From assembly GCA_030403585.1 (NCBI GenBank), contig JAUEPE010000023.1, positions 35,380 to 99,379 of the forward strand: a stretch of 64,000 nt of DNA, read 5' to 3'. The position numbers and the translations under genes were made by a program. The first letter of the stretch is position 1, and the number at the start of each line of letters is the position of its first letter. Source of the DNA: Frankia sp. RB7. Lineage in GTDB: Bacteria > Pseudomonadota > Alphaproteobacteria > Rhizobiales > Xanthobacteraceae. Below, in pieces: positions 34,441 to 43,239 of this stretch. Below the pieces are notes generated by a model. That model was not told the origin of the DNA. It worked only from the letters and a program-made list of their open reading frames with translations, and did not search any database.

Positions 34441-35436
34441 TCACGCCGCGTCGTAGACGACTTCGAGGGAGGGCTTGTCGACGACCGACTTGCCACACAT
34501 GTCTTCCATGGTCGCAGGCTCAAGCACGACGCCGCGGCCGACCATTTCGCCCTTGAAAAGGCCTAGAAGACCGTCCTGCGTCAGCGGCGCGGGACGAACC
34601 GGCGGCGCCAGGCCGACATTGGCAGCGAGTTCCTCGAACAAGGAGCTCCACTGCCCGCCCGGGAGTCCGATGATCTCGTAGTTCGCGCTCTTCTTGCGGA
34701 TGTCGTCGTCGGCCGGGATCGCCGCGAGAACGGGAATGCCGACGGTCTTGGCGAACGCCGCAGCCTCGCCGGTGCCGTCGTCCTTGTTGATGACCATGCC
34801 GGCGACACCAACATTGCCGCCGAGCTTCCGGAAATATTCGACCGCAGAGCAGACGTTATTGGCGACATACAGCGACTGCAAATCGTTGGAGCCAACGACG
34901 ATAACCTTCTGGCACATGTCACGCGCGATCGGCAGGCCGAAGCCGCCGCAGACCACGTCGCCGAGGAAGTCGAGCAACACATAGTCGAACCCCCACTCGT
35001 GGAAGCCGAGCTTCTCCAACAACTCGAAACCATGGATGATGCCGCGGCCGCCGCAGCCGCGGCCGACTTCGGGACCGCCGAGCTCCATCGCGAACACACC
35101 GTCGCGCTTGAAGCAGACGTCGCCAATCTTGACTTCCTCACCGGCAAGCTTCTTCTTCGACGACGTTTCGATGATGGTCGGACAAGCACGGCCGCCAAAC
35201 AGTAGCGACGTGGTGTCGCTCTTCGGGTCGCAGCCGATCAGCAGCACCTTCTTGCCCTGCTGCGCCATCATGTAGGACAAATTGGCCAGCGTAAAACTCT
35301 TGCCGATGCCGCCCTTGCCGTAGATCGCGATGATCTGGGTTTCCTTGGTCGCCGGCGTCGTTACCGGCGCGTCCGGCTCGATCGACGCTTCCGCCCGCAA
35401 AGCGTCCTTCATGTTGATGGTTGGCACGACATTCAT
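34441..35436 (-). CDS. bchX: chlorophyllide reductase iron protein subunit X
   Basis: BchX is the NifH/BchL-like ATPase of COR. The 331-residue protein has Walker A AIYGKGGIGKSFTLANLSYM (about residues 37-56), GCDPKSDTTSLLFGG, and the cluster Cys in EVGRGCGGRGII and FLGDVVCGGFGLPIARD. The start overlaps the bchC stop by ATGA. It replaces BchL in the second, ring-B reduction. Confidence 0.96.
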   Translation of the reverse strand: MNVVPTINMKDALRAEASIEPDAPVTTPATKETQIIAIYGKGGIGKSFTLANLSYMMAQQGKKVLLIGCDPKSDTTSLLFGGRACPTIIETSSKKKLAGEEVKIGDVCFKRDGVFAMELGGPEVGRGCGGRGIIHGFELLEKLGFHEWGFDYVLLDFLGDVVCGGFGLPIARDMCQKVIVVGSNDLQSLYVANNVCSAVEYFRKLGGNVGVAGMVINKDDGTGEAAAFAKTVGIPVLAAIPADDDIRKKSANYEIIGLPGGQWSSLFEELAANVGLAPPVRPAPLTQDGLLGLFKGEMVGRGVVLEPATMEDMCGKSVVDKPSLEVVYDAA

Positions 35437-36374
35437 GAGAGCGAACTCCAGTTCAGGACCATTTTCAGGCACGCCGGATCTTCGAACGCGATGCGATAGG
35501 CATTCGAGGCATCCCGGGCGTCGTGGTGGTGGGTGATCAGCCCGTCGAGCGAGAGCCGTCCGGATTCGATCAGGGTCTTGATCGCGACGAGATCGGACGG
35601 CTGCCACTCCGCGGCAACACGAAGCCGCGCCTCGCGCATGAACGCGGGCGGGAACGCAAAGGACAATCGCTCGCTGTAGAAGCCGGCCAGCACAATCTCA
35701 CCGCCGGGCGCGATGCGGCCAATCAGGGAATCGAGCAGACCTGCATCGCCGCTGACATCGTAGATGCTCTTGTAGTCACGCCGCGTATCATGCTCGGGAT
35801 CAATCACGCCGTAATCAACGGCACCGCCGATGCGCGTAGGATTCTTCTCCCACACGGTCGGCGGCTCGTTACGGACCGCGATGGATATGCGCGCCAGCAG
35901 CCGCCCCAGCACGCCATGACCGACAATGCAGTCCGGCGCCGAGGCACCCCGCGCCGCGATGGCGTGATAGGCCGTCGCCGCCAGCGCCAGCAAAATTCCG
36001 CGCTCGCCGAGATTCTGATCGAGCGGCACCACGCGCTTCGCGGCCACCACCAGGCGCGAGGCGGAGGCGCCGAACAGGCCGCGGACCTCACCGAAACATT
36101 TCGCGCCAGGAACAAAAACGCGTTGTCCAGGATGCAGATCAGTGGCGGATCCCGCCTCGACGACATGCCCGACCGACTCGTAGCCCGGCACCAACGGATA
36201 TCCCATGCCCGGAAACGGAGGCATCCGGCCCGACCAGAGCAACCGCTCCGTGCCGGTGCTGACGCCGCTCCAGTCAACATCGACGACGACGTCGTCGACG
36301 GTCGGAGGAGTCAAGGCCAGCCGATTGAGCTCGATCTGCTCCGGCTGCTTGAGAACTACCGCGATGGTCTCCAT
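35433..36374 (-). CDS. bchC: bacteriochlorophyllide a dehydrogenase
   Basis: BchC oxidises the 3-hydroxyethyl group of bacteriochlorophyllide to the 3-acetyl group, using NAD. The 313-residue protein is a medium-chain dehydrogenase: WSGVSTGTERLLWSGRMPPFPGMGYPLVPGYESVG near the N-terminus, and CIVGHGVLGRLLARI as the nucleotide-binding turn. I take the ATG at 36374 with GGAG 6 nt upstream rather than a TTG 6 nt further. An imperfect PpsR site lies about 70 nt upstream. It opens the bchCXYZ-puf superoperon. Confidence 0.94.
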   Translation of the reverse strand: METIAVVLKQPEQIELNRLALTPPTVDDVVVDVDWSGVSTGTERLLWSGRMPPFPGMGYPLVPGYESVGHVVEAGSATDLHPGQRVFVPGAKCFGEVRGLFGASASRLVVAAKRVVPLDQNLGERGILLALAATAYHAIAARGASAPDCIVGHGVLGRLLARISIAVRNEPPTVWEKNPTRIGGAVDYGVIDPEHDTRRDYKSIYDVSGDAGLLDSLIGRIAPGGEIVLAGFYSERLSFAFPPAFMREARLRVAAEWQPSDLVAIKTLIESGRLSLDGLITHHHDARDASNAYRIAFEDPACLKMVLNWSSLS

Positions 36375-36443
36375 CGCCAACTCCGATCTGCGGCGGAAGC
36401 GGAGAGGATTCCGCGACTGTCATGCTAGACTTACAATTTAGAC

Positions 36444-36461
36444 TGTCAAGTTTGATTAACG
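36444..36461. promoter_or_regulatory. imperfect PpsR-type site upstream of bchC
   Basis: TGT-N12-ACG on the plus strand (CGT-N12-ACA on the coding strand), embedded in CGTTAATCAAACTTGACAG. It matches the second aerR-side site at about 17 of 21 positions. One arm deviates from the consensus. Confidence 0.5.
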
Positions 36462-36463
36462 AA

Positions 36464-37672
36464 TTATCTGCTCTTTCTCGCCGTGATCACGCTGGCGAGC
36501 ATCGGCATTGCGTTCGGCCGCAGCGCAATATCCATAAAGCCCGCCTCGGTGAGCATGTCGCGCAGCCGCGCAAAGGTCCGGGGTCGGCCGCTGCCCATCG
36601 CCAGCAGATAGAAGGCGAAATAGGCATCCCCGATCGGCTCGGCGCCGCGCACGCCGGAGATAGGCTCGGCAATCAAAAGCGTGCCGTCGGATGACAGGGC
36701 CAGGTGAATCGCGCGCAGCAGGGTCATGATGTCGGCATCGTCGTGATCGTGGATCACCCGCACCAGTGAGACGATATCGGCCCCCTCGGGGAGATGGTTC
36801 GCAAGGAAGCTTCCGCCGATCGCGACCGCGCGCGATGACAGACCCTCCGTACGAAACCGTTCGCTCGCCTGGTCGGCAACCGCGGGCAAGTCGAACAGCA
36901 CGCAGCGCAGTTTTGGTGCATGTGCCACGACGGCGGCGATGAAGGAGCCGTCGCCACCACCAACGTCGAGCAGGCAGCGATGTCCACGAAAGGAATAAGC
37001 CGACAACACCTGTTGCGAGATCATCGGCTGCGACGCCGCCATCAATGCGGTGTAAGGCGCGATCGCATCACGCGACAGATTGGCGGCCCGGCGATTGCCT
37101 GCATAGGGCCAGTACGCGGCGAGCTGCCCCGCCCCGACGTCACCACGCAACAGCGCGATCGGATCCCTCAAGTCAGCGTACAGCATCGCATGATGCTCGA
37201 TCATGGCGACGACGCCGGGGTTGCCCCGCAGGGCTGCGCCGCGCGAACCGAGACCGTAACGACCGTCGCTGCGACGCTGCAGCAGTCGCAGTGAGACCGC
37301 CGCATCGAGCAGCATCAACGTCGCATCGGCCGGCAACGGCACAAGCGATGCCAGCTCTGCCGAACCGAGCGGCCCATCCGCCAGTTGATCGAACAGCTTC
37401 AGACGGACGCACGCGAACAGAACCTGCGAATAGACGAAGCCGGCACAGAGATCGAACAGCTCGCTCGCACGCCGCCGCGCAATCGGCCGTGTTAGCGCGA
37501 AACTGCCGGCAAATCGCTGAAAAGCCGGATTGGAGAGAATCAAATCGCGCCAGCCCAGCAGGCGATCATGCAAAGACAGCCGCGACACGCCGTGTCCCGA
37601 AGGGACGACATCCGCACCGCGCGACGCCTCGGATGTCTCGCCAACGCCATCACGATGCGCGATCGCAGCCAT
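36464..37672 (-). CDS. crtF: hydroxyneurosporene O-methyltransferase (carotenoid)
   Basis: CrtF methylates the tertiary hydroxyl groups of demethylspheroidene or demethylspirilloxanthin with S-adenosylmethionine. From the ATG at 37672 (MAAIAHRDGVG), 5 nt after crtE, the protein has 402 residues. Motifs: N-terminal dimerisation region LHDRLLGWRDLILSNPAFQRFA, SAM-binding CLLDVGGGDGSFIAAVVAHAP, and RVIHDHDDADIMTLLRAI with GTLLIAEPI, as in the O-methyltransferase family. A longer reading frame to 37765 would overlap crtE. Confidence 0.94.
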   Translation of the reverse strand: MAAIAHRDGVGETSEASRGADVVPSGHGVSRLSLHDRLLGWRDLILSNPAFQRFAGSFALTRPIARRRASELFDLCAGFVYSQVLFACVRLKLFDQLADGPLGSAELASLVPLPADATLMLLDAAVSLRLLQRRSDGRYGLGSRGAALRGNPGVVAMIEHHAMLYADLRDPIALLRGDVGAGQLAAYWPYAGNRRAANLSRDAIAPYTALMAASQPMISQQVLSAYSFRGHRCLLDVGGGDGSFIAAVVAHAPKLRCVLFDLPAVADQASERFRTEGLSSRAVAIGGSFLANHLPEGADIVSLVRVIHDHDDADIMTLLRAIHLALSSDGTLLIAEPISGVRGAEPIGDAYFAFYLLAMGSGRPRTFARLRDMLTEAGFMDIALRPNAMPMLASVITARKSR

Positions 37673-37677
37673 GGTGG

Positions 37678-38544
37678 CTACGCGGCGAACTGGGCAAGCT
37701 TGGCAGGCACCAGGCGCTTGGCTTCCGAGAGCATCAGCGAACGCAGCTCGGTGCCATTGGGGCATGGCGGGATCGCATCGATCGCGCCGCGCACCAGGTC
37801 ATGCAGACGGTAGAGCGCACCATCGAGGCCGAGCTCGATCACCGCGCTGGGACGCCCGAGCGCGAGGTCCCGGCCGACGGGCTTGCCGATCTCATCTTCC
37901 TCGGAGGCCGCGTCACGAATGTCGTCCGCGACCTGATAGGCCTCGCCGAGCTTCTCCCCGACCATCCGCCACGGCTCGCAATCGGCGCCGGCCGACGCGG
38001 CGCCAGCCACCGTCGCCGCGGCAAACAACGCGCCGGTCTTGGCGCGGTGATAATGCGCGAGATCGATCTTGTCTTCGCATTCCCAGGCTTGCCCCGCGAC
38101 GATCCCTGAGGGCACGCCGACGGATCTGGCCACCGTCAGGGTGAGCGTCGCCAGCCGCTCTGGCGTGCATTGAAGACGCGCCAGCGTCTGGAATGCGAGC
38201 ACGATCAACGCATCTCCAGTGAGAACCGCGAGCGGCTCGCCGAACGCCTTGTGCACGGAGGGACGGCCGCGCCGCGTCTCAGCCGCGTCGAAACACGGCA
38301 AGTCGTCATGCACCAGCGATGCACAATGCAGGAGTTCGAGGGCGGCACCGGCAGCGTCAGTGGCGGCGGGATGATCTTCGCCGCAGGCCGCGGCCACGCT
38401 GTGGCAGAGCCTTGGCCGCACGCGCGCACCGCGGGGAAACACCGCGTAACGCATGGCCGCCGCCAACCGGGGCGGACAGCCGGGAAGCTCGGCCTGATCA
38501 ATCGCGTCGTTCAGTGCCCGTTCGATCCGGCTGGTGACGTCCAT
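37678..38544 (-). CDS. crtE: geranylgeranyl diphosphate synthase
   Basis: CrtE makes C20 geranylgeranyl diphosphate for carotenoids and for the bacteriochlorophyll tail. The 288-residue protein has the first Asp-rich motif LVHDDLPCFDAAETRRGRPSVH and the second motif AYQVADDIRDAASEEDEIGKP, both intact. It is transcribed away from crtD through a promoter region with a PpsR palindrome, and is followed after 5 nt by crtF. Confidence 0.95.
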   Translation of the reverse strand: MDVTSRIERALNDAIDQAELPGCPPRLAAAMRYAVFPRGARVRPRLCHSVAAACGEDHPAATDAAGAALELLHCASLVHDDLPCFDAAETRRGRPSVHKAFGEPLAVLTGDALIVLAFQTLARLQCTPERLATLTLTVARSVGVPSGIVAGQAWECEDKIDLAHYHRAKTGALFAAATVAGAASAGADCEPWRMVGEKLGEAYQVADDIRDAASEEDEIGKPVGRDLALGRPSAVIELGLDGALYRLHDLVRGAIDAIPPCPNGTELRSLMLSEAKRLVPAKLAQFAA

Positions 38545-38597
38545 GGCAGGCTCCCGCGGTTGACACAGCGAATGTCAATTTCACTTGTCGACGCGAG

Positions 38598-38615
38598 TGT
38601 AAATAAATATAGACA
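38598..38615. promoter_or_regulatory. PpsR-type operator between crtE and crtD
   Basis: A perfect TGT-N12-ACA palindrome, 33 nt before the crtD start and 54 nt before the crtE start, so one site could control both divergent promoters. Further half-sites lie nearby (ACA at 38563, TGT at 38573 and 38618). Confidence 0.8.
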
Positions 38616-38647
38616 CATGTCAATCGACAACCCGGAGCGGTGCGTAC

Positions 38648-40183
38648 ATGCCCAGAGATCGTGTTGTCATTGTCGGTAGCGGCGTCGCAGGGCTGGTCTC
38701 CGCCTTCGCGCTCGCAGCACGCGGGCTCGATGTGACTGTTCTCGAACGTGCCGCCTCGCCGGGCGGCAAGATGCGGCAGATCGCGATCGGCGCCTCGCTG
38801 ATCGACAGCGGTCCGACCGTCTTCACGATGCGTTGGGTGTTCGACGAATTGTTCGCGGCGGCCGGCCGGAATTTCGCGGACCATGTCCGCCTGCGCCCGC
38901 TGGATATTCTGGCAAGACACGCTTGGGAGCATGCCCGGCTCGATCTGTTTGCCGATCAGGAACGCACTGTCGACGCGATCGGGGATTTTGCGGGCGCAAG
39001 TGAAGCCGTGGGATATCGCGCTTTCTGTCGGGATACCGAGCGCATCTACGAGATTCTCGAAAAGCCATTCCTACGTGCTTCACAGCCGAGCATGGGCGGA
39101 CTGATCGGTGCCGACGGCCTTCGCGGGCTGATACGGTTGCCTCAGATCAAGCCGTTCTCTTCGATGTGGTCGGCGCTGGGACGATATTTCGCCGATCCAA
39201 GGCTGCGGCAATTGTTCGGACGGTACGCGACCTATTGCGGATCGTCGCCGTATCTCGCGCCTGCGACGCTGATGCTCGTCGCCCATGTCGAGCGCGAAGG
39301 CGTGTGGTCCATCGACGGCGGTATGCATGCGCTCGCCAAAACGCTGGCGGATTGCGCTACGTCCTTTGGCGCTACGATCCGCTACGGTGAGGACGTCAGC
39401 GAAGTTCTGATCTCCGGCGGCCACGCCAGCGGCGTCAGGTTGGCGAGCGGCGAATGCATTCCAGCCGACGCCGTGATCGTCAATGCAGATGTCGGCGCCG
39501 TTGCGGGCGGGGCGTTCGGCACCCCTGCCCGTCGCGCCGCAACGGCGATCCCGCTCCGCGCCCGCTCGCTGTCAGCCATGACATGGAGCGTCGTCGCAAA
39601 GCCGGATGGCTTCCCGCTACACCGGCACAACGTCTTTTTCTCGAGCGACTATGCAGCCGAGTTCGACGACATTTTCGCGCAAGACCGGCTCCCTCGCGAG
39701 CCGACCGTCTATGTCTGCGCCCAGGATCGCGACGACAACGATATCGTGCCGACCGGTCCCGAGCGATTTCTGGTCCTCGTCAACGCGCCCGCAAATGGCG
39801 ACCGGCATATTTACGATGCAGCGGAGGTGGAGCAATGCGCACAGCGGACATTTGGCGTGCTGGAGCGGTGCGGCCTGCGGATCCAGCCGCAAGCGGATGC
39901 GATGCAAATAACGACGCCTGCGGATTTCAACCGGATGTTTCCGGCCACCGGCGGCGCGTTGTACGGCCGCAGCTCGCACGGATGGACGGCCTCTTTCCAG
40001 CGTCCGGGAGCACGAACGAAAATTCCGGGCCTATACCTTGCGGGAGGCAGCACGCATCCGGGTCCGGGCGTACCGATGGCGGCCTTGTCGGGTCGATCGG
40101 CGGCAGCCAGTCTGCTCGCGGACCTGACTTCTCACGGGTCGTTCCGGCGAACGGCTATGCGTGGTGGTATGTCGATGCGCTGA
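38648..40183 (+). CDS. crtD: hydroxyneurosporene 3,4-desaturase
   Basis: CrtD introduces the C3,4 double bond into hydroxylated carotenoids. The 511-residue flavoprotein starts VVIVGSGVAGLVSAFALAARGLDVTVLERAASPGGKMRQ, the GxGxxG dinucleotide fold of the CrtI family, and ends with GLYLAGGSTHPGPGVPMAALSGRSAAASLLADL. The start is preceded by GGAGCGG. Its 3' end overlaps crtC in another frame by about 200 nt if crtC starts at the only ATG available. Confidence 0.94.
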   Translation: MPRDRVVIVGSGVAGLVSAFALAARGLDVTVLERAASPGGKMRQIAIGASLIDSGPTVFTMRWVFDELFAAAGRNFADHVRLRPLDILARHAWEHARLDLFADQERTVDAIGDFAGASEAVGYRAFCRDTERIYEILEKPFLRASQPSMGGLIGADGLRGLIRLPQIKPFSSMWSALGRYFADPRLRQLFGRYATYCGSSPYLAPATLMLVAHVEREGVWSIDGGMHALAKTLADCATSFGATIRYGEDVSEVLISGGHASGVRLASGECIPADAVIVNADVGAVAGGAFGTPARRAATAIPLRARSLSAMTWSVVAKPDGFPLHRHNVFFSSDYAAEFDDIFAQDRLPREPTVYVCAQDRDDNDIVPTGPERFLVLVNAPANGDRHIYDAAEVEQCAQRTFGVLERCGLRIQPQADAMQITTPADFNRMFPATGGALYGRSSHGWTASFQRPGARTKIPGLYLAGGSTHPGPGVPMAALSGRSAAASLLADLTSHGSFRRTAMRGGMSMR

Positions 40184-41043
40184 GCGACGACGGGCAGAAC
40201 GGCATCACCATCATCGCCTTCATCGGCAGCGCGTTCTCACCCTATTACGCATTCGCACGGCGCAAGGGACGGGCCGATCCGCTTAATCATTGCGCCGTCA
40301 ATGTCGCGGTCTATCGAAGCGGCGGCAATCGTTGGGCCATGACGGAGCGGCCGCGCGGGGCGGTCATCCGCACGATGGACACATTCACAGTGGGCCCAAG
40401 CCACCTGTCCTGGGACGGCAAATCGCTGACCATCAACGTCGACGAAATCTCGGTTCCGATTCCCGGACGTCTGCGCGGCACCATCCGACTGCTTCCCACG
40501 GCGATCACGCAGCAGGCTTTCTTGCTGAATGACGAAGGTGATCATCAATGGTGGCCGATAGCGCCATGCGCACGGGTCCAGGTGCGGCTCGATCATCCGC
40601 GCTTGAGCTGGCAGGGTGACGGCTATTTCGACATGAACCAGGGCGACGCACCGCTCGAACAGGGCTTTTCAGATTGGCAATGGGCGCGCGGGGCGATGCA
40701 GGACGGCACGTCGATCCTTTACGAAGCGCAGCGCCGCGACGGCAGCCGGGTCGACCTCGCGATGACGTTCGATCCTAACGGACGGATGCAGGCCTTCGAG
40801 CCGCCGCCGACAGTGGAGCTGAGGCGTACGGGCTGGCGCGTCACCCGTAACGTCCGCAGCGAGGGCGCCGCCAAAATCGTCACAACGCTGGAAGACGCAC
40901 CGTTCTATGCCCGTTCGGTCGTTTCGGCCAGGCTTCTCGGCGAACCCGTGACCCTGATGCATGAGAGCCTGTCGCTCGATCGCTTCACGATGCCGATTGT
41001 GCAGGCGATGCTACCGTTCCGCATGCCGCGGACGTGGCGGTAG
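39982..41043 (+). CDS. crtC: carotenoid 1,2-hydratase (hydroxyneurosporene synthase), start uncertain
   Basis: CrtC adds water across the C1,2 double bond of acyclic carotenoids. The conserved protein begins at VPANGYAWWYVDALSDDGQNGITIIAFIGSAFSPYYAFARRKG (from about 40140), followed by NHCAVNVAVYRSGGNRWAMTERPRGA and EFE-like C-terminal strands. No ATG, GTG or TTG exists in frame between 39985 and 40141. The nearest ATG, at 39982, adds about 52 residues encoded inside crtD and not expected in the family. The true start may be a rare codon (for example ATC or CTT) near 40080-40140. Length from 39982 is 353 residues. Confidence 0.85.
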   Translation: MDGLFPASGSTNENSGPIPCGRQHASGSGRTDGGLVGSIGGSQSARGPDFSRVVPANGYAWWYVDALSDDGQNGITIIAFIGSAFSPYYAFARRKGRADPLNHCAVNVAVYRSGGNRWAMTERPRGAVIRTMDTFTVGPSHLSWDGKSLTINVDEISVPIPGRLRGTIRLLPTAITQQAFLLNDEGDHQWWPIAPCARVQVRLDHPRLSWQGDGYFDMNQGDAPLEQGFSDWQWARGAMQDGTSILYEAQRRDGSRVDLAMTFDPNGRMQAFEPPPTVELRRTGWRVTRNVRSEGAAKIVTTLEDAPFYARSVVSARLLGEPVTLMHESLSLDRFTMPIVQAMLPFRMPRTWR

Positions 41044-41054
41044 CACTGGTCGGA

Positions 41055-41201
41055 TCAGGGTGACGCGGTCGGGTTCTGCTGCTTCGCGCGTTCAGCTTCC
41101 TTCTTTCTGTCGAGCCGCCGGCAAACCAGTTCGAGGATGCCCCAGGCCGCCGCGAACATGAGCACCACGAAGAACTCGATGAAACCAAGATAACTGTCCA
41201 T
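41055..41201 (-). CDS. 48-residue single-pass membrane protein between crtC and hemF
   Basis: From the ATG at 41201 the frame encodes MDSYLGFIEFFVVLMFAAAW and then GILELVCRRLDRKKEAERAK and a short QQNPTASP tail, stopping at TGA 41055. One hydrophobic helix (residues 4-27) is followed by a strongly basic cytoplasmic-type segment, a clear signal of a real small protein. Codon use is GC-rich like its neighbours. It lies 66 nt upstream of hemF on the same strand, so it may be part of the hemF-crtB-crtI region. No family is recognised. The Shine-Dalgarno is weak (GGGGCG). Confidence 0.65.
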   Translation of the reverse strand: MDSYLGFIEFFVVLMFAAAWGILELVCRRLDRKKEAERAKQQNPTASP

Positions 41202-41267
41202 GAATCGCCCCGTGCGTGCAACTCTCCGCAGCTACCGCTTCAGTGCAGAATTGCTTTCAGCCGAAAG

Positions 41268-42170
41268 CTAGGCCCAGCTCACCAGCGGCGGCATCGAGCT
41301 CAAAATGGTCTCGATGTTGCCGCCGGTCTGAAGTCCGAACATGGTGCCGCGATCATACAGCAGATTGAACTCGACATAGAGGCCCCGGCAAGCGAGCTGC
41401 TGCGCGCGCTCGGCTTCGGTCCAGGGTTCCATCATCCGCCGGCGCACGATCTGTGGATAGACATCGAGCAAAGCAAGCCCCACCTCGCGCGTGAAGGCAA
41501 AATCCTTTTCGAAATCGCCGGTGTCGAGATGATCGTAGAAGATGCCCCCGACGCCGCGCGCCTGACCGCGGTGCGGGAGGAAGAAGTAGGTGTCCGCCCA
41601 CGGCTTGAACTTGCCGTAATAGGCGAGATCATGGGCGTCGCAGGCCTGTCTCAACGCGGCGTGGAACGTCACGGCGTCAGGCGCCTCCTGGTTTCTCTGC
41701 TCCGGCAGCATCGGCGTGAGATCCGCACCACCACCGAACCAGCCCTTCGCGGTCGACAGAAACCGCGTATTCATGTGCACGGTCGGCACCCGCGGGCTGC
41801 GCGGATGCATGATCAGGCTGATGCTGGCGGAGACGTAGTCGAGCTGAATGCCGTCGCCCGGCAGCGTTTTGGCCATCTCTGGGGTGAGCGTCCCGTTGGC
41901 CGATGACGTATGGATACCGATCTTCTCGAACAGTCTCCCACCGCTGAGAAAGCCGCCGGTGCCGCCGCCACTGCCGGTCGCGCGCTGCCACGGCTTGTAG
42001 GTGAAGGTGGCGGGCTCCCCCGGAAACAGTTCGGCCGGCGCCTCGCGCTCCAGCACCTCGACCTCGGCGCAGATCCTGTCGCGCAGCGATTCGAACCAGA
42101 CTTTCACTTCGGCGCGCCGCCGTTCGGCGAGACCGTTGCTGCCTTCCCGGATCGGCTCGGTCCCGTGCAT
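41268..42170 (-). CDS. hemF: coproporphyrinogen III oxidase, oxygen-dependent
   Basis: HemF decarboxylates two propionates of coproporphyrinogen III with O2. The 300-residue protein carries SLIMHPRSPRVPTVHMNTRF, WFGGGADLTPMLP, KPWADTYFFLPHRGQARGVGGIFYDHL and CRGLYVEFNLLYDRGTMFGLQTGGN, the family signatures. With AcsF it shows that the PGC carries oxygen-dependent steps; the anaerobic counterpart HemN is not in this window. It is followed by crtB after 10 nt on the opposite side (crtB is upstream). Confidence 0.95.
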   Translation of the reverse strand: MHGTEPIREGSNGLAERRRAEVKVWFESLRDRICAEVEVLEREAPAELFPGEPATFTYKPWQRATGSGGGTGGFLSGGRLFEKIGIHTSSANGTLTPEMAKTLPGDGIQLDYVSASISLIMHPRSPRVPTVHMNTRFLSTAKGWFGGGADLTPMLPEQRNQEAPDAVTFHAALRQACDAHDLAYYGKFKPWADTYFFLPHRGQARGVGGIFYDHLDTGDFEKDFAFTREVGLALLDVYPQIVRRRMMEPWTEAERAQQLACRGLYVEFNLLYDRGTMFGLQTGGNIETILSSMPPLVSWA

Positions 42171-42180
42171 GGCGCTTGCT

Positions 42181-43239
42181 CTATCGGTAGGAAGCCGTGC
42201 GTTGCAGTTGATCGCGGCGTTCCAGCCGCTCGAACAGGTCGATCACCCAGACCACGCGATTCTCGATCGGCCGCCACTGCGGCCTGGCATTCTCGCGCAG
42301 CGGCGTTGCCGCCACGGCGTCGACCAGAAAACGAGTCTCCTCAATCTCGGTGCTCGTGACGCCGAGCCTCCTTGCGGGCGCCCATTCCGTTTGCTGTAAC
42401 AGCAGCGTTCGCGCCAGAACCGCGAGCTTGCGATTGGTCGAGACGACCGCGCGCCTTGAGACCGAGTCCAGCCCCCCGCGCTCCAGTTCGCGGCCGATCT
42501 CGGCATAAAGCGCGCGGGCGGCGTAAATGCCGGGGCGGCAGCCAATCGGCAAATTTGCGATCCCGCGCGTTGCGCGGAAATAGAGAACATCGGCCGCATC
42601 CAGCAGCCGCTGTACGATGGCCGCGACCTCAGGCGTGAAGCAAGGGTCCGCCAGCCACGTATCCGGATCGATTCCCGCCTCACGCAGCCACGACAGCGGC
42701 AGATAGAGCCGGCCGGCGCGGGCGTCCTCGCCGACATCGCGAGCGATATTGGTGAACTGCATCGCGACGCCGAGATCGCAGGCCCGTGCGACGATCTCGG
42801 GAGCGCGCTGCCCCATGACCAGCGTCATCATTGCGCCGACGGCGCCCGCAACCCGTGCGGCGTAGGCAGTGAGATCCTGCAACGTCTCATAGCGACGGAC
42901 CTCAGCATCCCAAGCCAGTCCCTCGAGCAGGGCTTCCGGCAGTTCGCGAGGAATGCAGAATTTCGTGACGACATCGGCGAACAGGCGATCCGCAGCAAGG
43001 TCCATCGGCTGGTGTCGATAGGCGCGATCCAACCGCTCCCGCAGCCGCGCCACTGCCGCGGCGCGGTCTTTGCCGAGATCGACGGCATCATCAGCCAAAC
43101 GACAGAATGCGTAAAGCGCGATGGCGGGATCGGCGACCCGGCGCGGTAGCACCTTCGAAGCCGCATTGAAAGTCCGCGAGCCCCCCTTGAGCAGGTCACG
43201 GCAAGCAGCCATGTCGATGGGATCGAGCCGTATCGTCAT
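42181..43239 (-). CDS. crtB: phytoene synthase
   Basis: CrtB condenses two geranylgeranyl diphosphates to phytoene. The 352-residue protein has the two Asp-rich motifs FCRLADDAVDLGKD and GVAMQFTNIARDVGEDARAGRLYLPLSWL, plus TRGIANLPIGCRPGIYAARALYAEIG. Its start overlaps the crtI stop by 4 nt. The C-terminal 60 residues, ending LFERLERRDQLQRTASYR, are long for the family but not disruptive. Confidence 0.94.
   Translation of the reverse strand: MTIRLDPIDMAACRDLLKGGSRTFNAASKVLPRRVADPAIALYAFCRLADDAVDLGKDRAAAVARLRERLDRAYRHQPMDLAADRLFADVVTKFCIPRELPEALLEGLAWDAEVRRYETLQDLTAYAARVAGAVGAMMTLVMGQRAPEIVARACDLGVAMQFTNIARDVGEDARAGRLYLPLSWLREAGIDPDTWLADPCFTPEVAAIVQRLLDAADVLYFRATRGIANLPIGCRPGIYAARALYAEIGRELERGGLDSVSRRAVVSTNRKLAVLARTLLLQQTEWAPARRLGVTSTEIEETRFLVDAVAATPLRENARPQWRPIENRVVWVIDLFERLERRDQLQRTASYR

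Noticed and set aside
39454..39981. Upstream extension of the crtC frame inside crtD
   Set aside because: Basic, low-complexity sequence unlike CrtC; it is the shadow frame of crtD.
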